This document shows, piece after piece, positions 1 to 5,377 of a DNA stretch of 7,936 nt. The translations under genes were made by a program, and so were the position numbers. The notes below the pieces were generated by a model that ran no database searches, was not told where the DNA came from, and saw only the letters and a program-made list of their open reading frames with translations. The stretch's first letter is position 1, and each line of letters opens with the position of its first letter. The stretch covers positions 1 through 7,936 of the forward strand of contig CAYRWY010000285.1 in NCBI GenBank assembly GCA_964427955.1, written 5' to 3'. Source of the stretch: JACRBK01 sp964427955. Its GTDB lineage: Bacteria; Chloroflexota; Anaerolineae; Aggregatilineales; Aggregatilineaceae.

Positions 1-3
1 TTT

Positions 4-60
4 CTCCCCCTCTCCATTGCGCTTTTGAATGGAGAGGGGGTCGGGGGGTGAGGCCGGGAC
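4..60. repeat. GC-rich hairpin repeat, copy 1
   Basis: A perfect 13-base-pair stem is formed by bases 6-18 (CCCCCTCTCCATT) and 28-40 (AATGGAGAGGGGG) around a 9-base loop at 19-27. It is followed by the flank TCGGGGGGTGAGGCC at 41-55. The stem and flank recur at 5221-5269, so this is a dispersed repeat and not a one-off terminator. No T-run follows it on either strand, so classical rho-independent termination is unlikely. Short GC-rich palindromes of this general kind are common between genes in many bacteria. It lies beyond the 3' end of pckA, and the gene on its other side is outside the window. Confidence 0.75.
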
Positions 61-100
61 AAGACCGTGATGGCCTCACAAAACCCTAAATTGACACATA

Positions 101-126
101 TAGGGCAATTCATGAATTGCCCCTAC
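101..126. repeat. Palindromic repeat, GTAGGGGC family, member 1
   Basis: Bases 103-122 form a perfect palindrome, GGGCAATTCA/TGAATTGCCC, framed by TA on the left and CCTAC on the right. The outer frame (TAGGG...CCCCTAC) is shared with the palindromes at 146-171 and 7833-7857, while the inner arm (AATT) differs. It lies about 50 bases past the pckA stop codon. I see no coding potential and regard it as a dispersed intergenic repeat, similar in style to REP elements. Confidence 0.7.
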
Positions 127-145
127 GGGAAGACTTAAATTCTTC

Positions 146-171
146 GTAGGGGCGTATCGCATACGCCTCTA
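146..171. repeat. Palindromic repeat, GTAGGGGC family, member 2
   Basis: Bases 147-157 (TAGGGGCGTAT) pair with 161-171 (ATACGCCTCTA) over 11 positions with one G-T wobble, leaving the 3-base loop CGC. The hairpin ends five bases from the pckA stop codon at 177-179, so it would sit at the extreme 3' end of the pckA message and could stabilise or end it, although no T-run follows. It forms an inverted pair with the palindrome at 101-126: CCCCTACG at 120-127 faces CGTAGGGG at 145-152. Confidence 0.7.
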
Positions 172-176
172 TAATT

Positions 177-1820
177 TTAGAGCTTTGGTCCTGCCGCGCG
201 CACGTCGGGCGGGCAGTCTGCCGCGAATTTCTTGAAGTTGTCAAGATAGCGGGCAGCCAGTTGGCGATAGCGCTTCCAGTATTCCGCCTCGCTCGCCCAT
301 GCCTGCGCCGGGTAAAGCACGCTTTCCGGCACGCCGGGACAGGTTGTGGGCACCTGGAAGCCAAAGATCGGATCGGTGTAGTACTCCACGTCCAGCAGCG
401 CGCCGCTCAGGGTAGCGTTCAACAGCGCGCGGGTGTGGTGGATGCTGATCCGCTTCCCCACGCCGTACGCGCCGCCCACCCAGCCGGTATTCAGCAGCCA
501 GCAGTGCGACCCGTAGCGTTCGATCTTGCGCCGGAGCAGGTCGGCATAGAACATGGGATGGTGCACCATGAACGGCGCGCCGAAACACGCGCTGAAGGTG
601 ATTTCCGGCTCGCTGCTCAACCCGACTTCGGTCCCGGCGATCTTGGACGTATAGCCGGAAATGAAGTGGTAGAGCGCCTGATCCGGGGTCAAGCGGGCAA
701 TGGGCGGCATGACGCCCTGCGCATCACAGGTGAGCATCACGATATTACGCGGATGCCCGCCCATCTTCTCCGGCACGGCGTTGTCGATGAACGACAGGGG
801 GTACGAGGCACGCGTGTTTTCGGTGATCTCTTCGGAGTCCAGGTCGATCTGGCGCGTCACCGGATCGTAGATGACGTTTTCCAGGATCGTGCCGAAACGG
901 TGGGTCGCGGCGTAAATCTGCGGCTCGGCGGTGGGCGAAAGCTGGATCACTTTGGCGTAGCAGCCGTCCTCGAAATTGAACACCCCATCATCGCCCCAGC
1001 CGTGCTCGTCATCCCCGATCAGCCCGCGCGTCGGATCGGCGGACAGCGTGGTTTTCCCCGTGCCGGACAGCCCGAAAAACAGCGCCGTGTCGTCGCGGTC
1101 GGTGCCCTGGTTGGCAGAGCAGTGCATCGTCATGACGCCTTCCAGCGGCAGCAAGTAATTCATGATGGTGAAGATCGACTTCTTGATCTCGCCCGCATAC
1201 GCCGAATCCGCGATGATGCACAGCCGCTGCTCGAAACTGAGCGCGATGGCGGTGCTGGTGCGCGTGCCGTCGATCCCTTCGACCGCTTTGAACGAAGGCA
1301 CGGCCAGCACGGTGAATTCCGGCACGTGCAGGCGGTATTCCTCGCGGCTTTGCGGCAGGATGAACATGTTGCGGACAAACAGGGCGTGCCACGCATTTTC
1401 GGTGATGATCCGGATCGGCAGGCGGTAATCGGGATGCGCGCCCGCGTAGCAGTCCTGCACGAACACGTCGCGGCCCTGGAGATAGCCCTGCAAGCGGCAG
1501 AACAGCTCGCTGAATTTGTCCGAGCTGAGCGGGCGGTTATATTCGCCCCACCAGACGTGATCCTCGGTGCTGGCTTCGCGCACGATGTATTTATCCTGTG
1601 CGGCACGCGCGGTATGCTTGCCGGAGTTGACCACCAGCGGTCCCATGCTGGTGATGCGCGCTTCGTTGCGAAATACGATCTCCTCGTACAGCGTCTCGGT
1701 GGGCAGGTTCCAGTAGCTCTGGCGCAGGTTGGTCAAACCGTGATGAACCAGCCCGTAATCCGCTTTCAGGGCGTGGGCCTGATCTTCGGCAGGCGTCTTA
1801 ATATTGAGCAGGTTGTTCAT
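177..1820 (-). CDS. pckA: Phosphoenolpyruvate carboxykinase (ATP)
   Basis: This 547-residue enzyme converts oxaloacetate and ATP to phosphoenolpyruvate, CO2 and ADP (EC 4.1.1.49), a key cytoplasmic step of gluconeogenesis. Its length fits the ATP-dependent family. Visible signatures are the kinase P-loop GLSGTGKTT at residues 250-258, the metal-binding LIGDDEHGW at 267-275, the paired lysines of EIKKSIF (K213, K214), MHCSANQG at 232-239 with the metal-ligand histidine H234, and the nucleotide-contacting ENTRASYP at 334-341. The substrate-arginine loop reads TARAAQDKY (R72), where E. coli has TGRSPKDKY; the arginine is kept. ATG at 1820 is preceded by AGGGG nine bases upstream, and that site overlaps the stop codon of the aminotransferase gene. 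The 12-base gap points to co-transcription with it. The identification is secure. Confidence 0.98.
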   Translation of the reverse strand: MNNLLNIKTPAEDQAHALKADYGLVHHGLTNLRQSYWNLPTETLYEEIVFRNEARITSMGPLVVNSGKHTARAAQDKYIVREASTEDHVWWGEYNRPLSSDKFSELFCRLQGYLQGRDVFVQDCYAGAHPDYRLPIRIITENAWHALFVRNMFILPQSREEYRLHVPEFTVLAVPSFKAVEGIDGTRTSTAIALSFEQRLCIIADSAYAGEIKKSIFTIMNYLLPLEGVMTMHCSANQGTDRDDTALFFGLSGTGKTTLSADPTRGLIGDDEHGWGDDGVFNFEDGCYAKVIQLSPTAEPQIYAATHRFGTILENVIYDPVTRQIDLDSEEITENTRASYPLSFIDNAVPEKMGGHPRNIVMLTCDAQGVMPPIARLTPDQALYHFISGYTSKIAGTEVGLSSEPEITFSACFGAPFMVHHPMFYADLLRRKIERYGSHCWLLNTGWVGGAYGVGKRISIHHTRALLNATLSGALLDVEYYTDPIFGFQVPTTCPGVPESVLYPAQAWASEAEYWKRYRQLAARYLDNFKKFAADCPPDVRAAGPKL

Positions 1821-1832
1821 AATAATTTTCCC

Positions 1833-3050
1833 CTACATCCAATCGCGGATCAGTTTGCGATCCCCAATGTAAATATCGTTGGGAGCATTCGGATCGAGCG
1901 CCCACTTGATGCGCTTGATGGCTTCGATGATGCTCTTGGCCTGACCGGAATAACTGAACCGGATGTGACCCTCCATGCCGAATTCCTTGCCCGGCACGGC
2001 GACGACCAGCGTTTTCTTCAGCAGGAAGCGGGACAGTTCCACCGAGTCCTTGCTGTACGCGCGGAAGTCGGGCAGGACGTAGAAGGTTCCGTCGGGCTTG
2101 ATGGTTTTCACGTCGGTGAAGGTTTGCAGCTCATTCATGATGACATCCCGGTTGTTCTGGATGCCCAGCCGCAGGTTCTCGACGATATTTTGCACGCCCG
2201 TCAGCGCCCCTTCGGCGGCGGCCTGCGAGATCAGCGAGGGCGACGAGGTGATCTGGCCCTGGACTTTGGCCATCGTTTCGATCAGCTTGCGGTTGCCGAC
2301 GGCCCAGCCAATGCGGAAGCCGGTCATGCCGTACAGCTTGCTGACGCCGTTGATCACGACGATGTGCGTGGTCTCGATGTCGCGTGTCGTGTAACGGTAG
2401 GCGGGCACGGTCTGCTTGCCGTCGAAGACCAGCTTATGGTAGATGTCATCCATGATCAGGTAGATATTTCTGCTCTCGCAGAGATCGACCAGCCTGGCGA
2501 TCAGGTCTTCGGGATAGACCACCCCGGAGGGGTTATTGGGGCTGTTGACGATGATCGCCCGGGTATAGGAGGTCACCGCTTCCTCGATCTCCTCGAAGCG
2601 GGGAATGAATGTGCCGTCCTCCGGCGTCACGATCACCGGCACGCCGTAGACCATCTTGACCATTTCCGGATAACTGACCCAGTAGGGGGCCAGGATGATC
2701 ACTTCATCCTGGGGATTGGTGATCGAAAAGAGCAGGTTGAAGAGGGCCTGCTTGGCGCCGGTCGAGGCGATGATGTTTTCCGGCGCGACCAGGCGGTTAT
2801 AGTTTTCCTCGGTGTAACGAATGATGGCTTTTTTGAGGGAGCGGGTGCCATCGACCGACGTATATTTCACGTCACCGTCTTTGAGTTTGGCGGCAGAACT
2901 GAGGACCGCCGTAATCGGGGCCTTGTTGGTCGGTTCCCCGACGCCCAGACTGATGACCGGCTCCCCTTTGTCCCTCAAGCGCATCGCTTCTTCGTTGAGT
3001 TCGAGGGTGGGCGATTCTTTGATCTCCCTGGCTAACTGGCTGATACTCAT
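1833..3050 (-). CDS. Pyridoxal-phosphate aminotransferase, aspartate aminotransferase-like (class I/II)
   Basis: A 405-residue fold-type I PLP enzyme, most likely transferring the amino group between aspartate and 2-oxoglutarate in the cytoplasm. From the ATG at 3050, visible motifs are TGAKQALFN at 97-105, PYWVSYPEM at 122-130, NSPNNPSG at 169-176, MDDIY at 200-204 (usually DEIY), the PLP-binding lysine in GVSKLYGMTGFRIGW (K238), and the carboxylate-binding arginine in HIRFSYS (R364). K100 aligns with the lysine of the Thermus enzyme that recognises acidic substrates, which favours aspartate. About 20 residues after the domain (DPNAPNDIYIGDRK...) look like a short extra tail. The frame stays open to an ATG at 3122, but 3050 fits the family N-terminus and has GAGGAG 12 bases upstream. 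It could instead act on prephenate or other amino acids. Confidence 0.93.
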   Translation of the reverse strand: MSISQLAREIKESPTLELNEEAMRLRDKGEPVISLGVGEPTNKAPITAVLSSAAKLKDGDVKYTSVDGTRSLKKAIIRYTEENYNRLVAPENIIASTGAKQALFNLLFSITNPQDEVIILAPYWVSYPEMVKMVYGVPVIVTPEDGTFIPRFEEIEEAVTSYTRAIIVNSPNNPSGVVYPEDLIARLVDLCESRNIYLIMDDIYHKLVFDGKQTVPAYRYTTRDIETTHIVVINGVSKLYGMTGFRIGWAVGNRKLIETMAKVQGQITSSPSLISQAAAEGALTGVQNIVENLRLGIQNNRDVIMNELQTFTDVKTIKPDGTFYVLPDFRAYSKDSVELSRFLLKKTLVVAVPGKEFGMEGHIRFSYSGQAKSIIEAIKRIKWALDPNAPNDIYIGDRKLIRDWM

Positions 3051-3144
3051 AAAAATTTTGGTCTCCTCAATAACTAAGGGCCCGGCTCGCAAGGTACAGT
3101 GGTCGGGCCTGGAATCCACCATCTACCATTATTGGTGCAGTCTC
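3051..3144. other. Leader gap between acyltransferase and aminotransferase genes, with a hairpin
   Basis: This 94-base gap is the only sizeable one inside the minus-strand gene run. It contains GGCCCG at 3079-3084 and CGGGCC at 3104-3109, a six-base-pair GC stem around a 19-base loop, and then the GAGGAG ribosome binding site at 3063-3068. I find no T-box signature or clear promoter boxes. It may be a processing or attenuation point, or merely spacer. The aminotransferase frame is open through most of it, so an N-terminal extension from 3122 is a weaker alternative. Confidence 0.3.
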
Positions 3145-3825
3145 TCACGACTCGTTGAGCAGCGCGATCACCTTCTGGCGGACGCTTTCCGCAAAAGCTT
3201 CGAACGCGTCGCTATCGGGCTTGGCGCTGAAGTAGTCGCGCGGGTCGATGGGGTCACCGACCGTCGTGATGATTTTGCGGGGGTGGGGGAAGTTGGCCCC
3301 TTTGGGCATCGCTTCGGCAGCGCCTTTGAGCGCGACGGGTAGGACGAGCGCCCCGGTTTTCTGTGCCAGCTTGGCGAAGCCAGGGATGAAGGGATGGACC
3401 TGGCCATCTTCGCTGCGGGTACCTTCAGGCGCGATCATCAGGTTTTGGCCGTGATTGAGCGCGCGCAGCAGGACACGGACGGCGTTGGTATCGGCGATGT
3501 CGCGATCCAGTGGGGTAGCGCCTGCCAGGGTCACCAGCCAGCGCGATTTTTTTGATTCCCACAGTTCTTTTTTGCCCGGCAGCGAGAGCTTGCGCATGAT
3601 CGGCAGCCCGACACTGACCGCCACCAGCGGGACGTCCAGATTGCTGGTATGGTTGAAGACGACGATGATCGGGCGGCCCAGCGTGGTCAGTGCGCGGAGC
3701 TTCCGCATATCATGCCGGAGCGTGATGCGGTGGTACAACTTGAAGAAGACCATCACCACCACGTAAGCCACGCGGAGAAAGATAGGATTCGGACGTGGAA
3801 AATCGTTTTCTCGCTGCATACTCAT
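3145..3825 (-). CDS. plsC: 1-acyl-sn-glycerol-3-phosphate acyltransferase-like protein (PlsC family)
   Basis: A 226-residue protein of the lysophospholipid acyltransferase family, which at the inner face of the membrane adds an acyl chain to lysophosphatidic acid to give phosphatidic acid (EC 2.3.1.51). The catalytic HX4D motif is in NHTSNLD at residues 58-64 (H59, D64), the glycerol-phosphate-binding PEGTRS is at 133-138, and ATPLDRD (103-109) and LPVALKG (162-168) match the other two blocks. The hydrophobic stretch near residues 16-29 is a likely membrane anchor. ATG at 3825 was chosen, with a weak AGAAAG ahead of it; a second ATG two codons on is possible. It is the first gene of the minus-strand run, with a TATAAT box 23 bases upstream. 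The family is clear, but which lysolipid it uses cannot be read from the sequence. Confidence 0.92.
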   Translation of the reverse strand: MSMQRENDFPRPNPIFLRVAYVVVMVFFKLYHRITLRHDMRKLRALTTLGRPIIVVFNHTSNLDVPLVAVSVGLPIMRKLSLPGKKELWESKKSRWLVTLAGATPLDRDIADTNAVRVLLRALNHGQNLMIAPEGTRSEDGQVHPFIPGFAKLAQKTGALVLPVALKGAAEAMPKGANFPHPRKIITTVGDPIDPRDYFSAKPDSDAFEAFAESVRQKVIALLNES

Positions 3826-3847
3826 TCTTTCTGAAGATTCACCCTCT

Positions 3848-3853
3848 ATTATA
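3848..3853 (-). promoter_or_regulatory. Putative -10 box for the acyltransferase-aminotransferase-pckA run
   Basis: The minus strand reads TATAAT, a perfect consensus -10 hexamer, 22 bases upstream of the acyltransferase ATG, implying a short leader of about 15 bases. No convincing -35 hexamer lies 16-18 bases further up, so either an activator is needed or the match is chance. The same eight bases, TATTATAG on the plus strand, recur at 3898-3905. Confidence 0.4.
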
Positions 3854-3937
3854 GCGTGCTTGTAGATTTTAACGCCCCCCAGCGGGCGAAGGTAGTGTAT
3901 TATAGTCCCCCGTTAACTCTGTCGATACAACGTCCAC

Positions 3938-3941
3938 GAGG
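3938..3941 (+). promoter_or_regulatory. Ribosome binding site supporting a TTG start
   Basis: GAGG lies seven bases before TTG at 3949. This is the best-placed Shine-Dalgarno sequence near the start of the transporter gene. The competing in-frame GTG codons at 3856 and 3895 lack such a site and would add residues that do not resemble the family. Confidence 0.5.
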
Positions 3942-3948
3942 CCCGAGA

Positions 3949-5211
3949 TTGAAACCCTCCTCCGAAGAAACCCCGGACAGTCCGCGCCGCGATCCGTATG
4001 CGGCGCTCCGTTTTCAAGATTTCCGTCTGCTGTTGGTAGGTCGCTTTGTGACCTCCTTCGGCGATCAGATGCTCTCCTTTGCCATTGGCTGGCAGTTGTG
4101 GCTGCGCACCCACAGCGAGTTCGCCCTGGGGCTGGTGGGATTGGTCCAGGTGATCCCGATCGTCGTCTTTTCGCTGCCCGCCGGTCACATCGCCGACCAG
4201 CACGACCGGCGGCGGATCGTGCTCATCACGCAGGCGATGCTGGCCGGGTGTGCATCGGGACTGGCCCTGCTCTCGCTGGTGGGTGGTCCGCTGACTTTGA
4301 TCTATCTGTGCCTGTTTGGCATCGGCGTGACGCGCGCGTTCAGCAATCCGGCCACCTCGACGCTGCTGCCGCAGACCGTGCCGCCGTCGATCTTCACCAG
4401 CGCCGCGACGTGGAGCAGCAGCGCCTGGCAGTTGGCGTCGATCATCGGGCCGTCTTTCGCCGGATTGTTCGTGGCCCTGCTGCACGATGTGACCGTGATC
4501 TACCTGTTCGACATAGCAGCGGCGATCACCTTTCTGGTGCTGGTGACGCAGATCAAGGGGCGGCCTTTGGCCCTGTCGCGCAAGGCGGCGACGTGGGAAT
4601 CGTTGGCCGAGGGCGTGCGCTTCATCCGGGATACCAAGGTCATCCTGGCCGCGATCACGCTGGACATGTTCGCGGTGCTGCTGGGGGGCGCGGTGACGCT
4701 GCTGCCCGTCTATGCGACCGATATTCTCAAGGTCGGCCCGGAAGGCCTGGGCATCATGCGGGCGGCCCCGTCCGTCGGCGCGCTGATGATGGCGATCACG
4801 CTGGCGCACCTTCCGGCGTTTCAACACGCGGGACGGACGCTGCTGTGGGCGGTAGCGGGCTTTGGGGTCGCCACCATCGTATTTGGCCTGTCTCGCTTTT
4901 TCGCACTTTCGGTGCTGATGCTGCTGGTGTTGGGCGGGCTGGATAACATCAGCGTCGTGATTCGCAGCACCCTGCTGCTGGTCCGCACGCCCGACGAGAT
5001 GCGCGGGCGCACCTCCGCCGTCAATGGCATTTTCATCAGCGCCTCCAACGAACTCGGCGGGTTCGAGTCCGGCTTGACGGCTGCCCTGTTCGGGCCGGTG
5101 ATTTCGGTGGTCGGCGGTGGCATCGGCACGATCCTGGTCGTGCTGTCAGTGGCCAAGAAATGGCCTGAAATGCGTCACCTCCGGTCGCTCGACGTTCCCC
5201 TGAAGAAGTGA
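3949..5211 (+). CDS. Major facilitator superfamily transporter (EntS / MFS_3-like exporter)
   Basis: A cytoplasmic-membrane transporter of 420 residues when started at TTG 3949. The body is strongly hydrophobic, with segments consistent with roughly 10-12 membrane helices starting near residue 26. The loop between helices 2 and 3 carries the MFS signature GHIADQHDRRRIV at 79-91. TRAFSNPATSTLLPQTVP at 128-145, the following Q-A-x-I-I-G-P pattern (161-168), and RGRTSAVNG plus NELGGFESG at 352-375 resemble the EntS/MFS_3 branch, whose members export siderophores, drugs or macrolides. The substrate cannot be told from the sequence. The frame is open to a GTG at 3856, but the extra 31 residues are not family-like. 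It is divergent from the acyltransferase gene and is separated from xylR by a hairpin repeat and a fresh promoter, so it is probably not part of the xylose operon. Confidence 0.88.
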   Translation: MKPSSEETPDSPRRDPYAALRFQDFRLLLVGRFVTSFGDQMLSFAIGWQLWLRTHSEFALGLVGLVQVIPIVVFSLPAGHIADQHDRRRIVLITQAMLAGCASGLALLSLVGGPLTLIYLCLFGIGVTRAFSNPATSTLLPQTVPPSIFTSAATWSSSAWQLASIIGPSFAGLFVALLHDVTVIYLFDIAAAITFLVLVTQIKGRPLALSRKAATWESLAEGVRFIRDTKVILAAITLDMFAVLLGGAVTLLPVYATDILKVGPEGLGIMRAAPSVGALMMAITLAHLPAFQHAGRTLLWAVAGFGVATIVFGLSRFFALSVLMLLVLGGLDNISVVIRSTLLLVRTPDEMRGRTSAVNGIFISASNELGGFESGLTAALFGPVISVVGGGIGTILVVLSVAKKWPEMRHLRSLDVPLKK

Positions 5212-5212
5212 T

Positions 5213-5275
5213 CCCCCCGGCCCCTCTCCATTCAAAAAGCGCAACGGAGAGGGGTCAGGGGAGAGGCCAGAACTT
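5213..5275. repeat. GC-rich hairpin repeat, copy 2
   Basis: CCCCTCTCC at 5221-5229 pairs with GGAGAGGGG at 5246-5254, and CCCC at 5215-5218 with GGGG at 5258-5261 extends the stem past a small internal loop. The flank TCAGGGGAGAGGCC at 5255-5268 matches the flank of copy 1 at 41-55. The loop is the reverse complement of copy 1's loop, with one extra A. The element begins just after the transporter stop codon and may help end that transcript, although no T-run follows. Confidence 0.75.
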
Positions 5276-5296
5276 GTTAAATCGCCCACCAACTGC

Positions 5297-5326
5297 TTGA
5301 CTTCTGATCCCAATTCAGGCTACAAT
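5297..5326 (+). promoter_or_regulatory. Sigma70-type promoter of the xylR-xylA operon
   Basis: TTGACT (5297-5302, five of six consensus bases) and TACAAT (5321-5326, five of six) are separated by 18 bases. Transcription would start near 5333, inside the palindrome that begins at 5327, giving a leader of about 45 bases before the xylR ATG. This is the strongest promoter match in the window. Confidence 0.75.
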
Positions 5327-5357
5327 AAATTAGTTGGTTGGCGCAACAAACTAATTT
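5327..5357. promoter_or_regulatory. XylR-type operator palindrome
   Basis: The arms AAATTAGTTGGTTG (5327-5340) and CAACAAACTAATTT (5344-5357) match as an inverted repeat at 13 of 14 positions around the centre GCG. It begins one base after the -10 box and covers the predicted transcription start, an ideal place for repression. The half-site TTAGTT...AACTAA and the right arm CAACAAACTAAT resemble the xylose-repressor operators of Bacillus as I recall them. With a ROK repressor gene starting 20 bases downstream, autoregulation by XylR is the natural reading. Confidence 0.8.
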
Positions 5358-5377
5358 TCAATACCCTTCTATAAACC

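Noticed and set aside
4..40. Perfect 13-base-pair hairpin as a rho-independent terminator
   Set aside because: No T-run follows the stem on either strand, and a related copy elsewhere in the window marks it as a dispersed repeat.
91..119. TTGACA at 91-96 as a promoter -35 box
   Set aside because: The hexamer 17 bases downstream is GAATTG, inside a palindrome, with no -10 match, and no plus-strand gene follows.
101..171. Closely spaced palindromes as a possible CRISPR array
   Set aside because: Only two dissimilar units occur, there is no regular spacer length, and no cas genes are nearby.
261..3035. A 924-codon open frame on the plus strand, antisense to both pckA and the aminotransferase
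   Set aside because: It is in codon register with both minus-strand genes, where a stop could arise only opposite sense codons TTA, CTA or TCA, which are rare in GC-rich genomes. The translation is rich in R, H, D and G, shows no family motif, and runs across a known gene boundary. It is a shadow of codon bias.
3051..3122. T-box or other riboswitch ahead of the aminotransferase gene
   Set aside because: The GGTGG stretch superficially recalls a T-box, but the conserved AGGGTGGNACCGCG core and a terminator/antiterminator pair are absent.
3913..4827. A 304-codon minus-strand frame opposite the transporter gene
   Set aside because: Its arginine-, glutamine- and histidine-rich composition is typical of antisense to a GC-rich membrane protein gene; the sense strand has clear MFS motifs.
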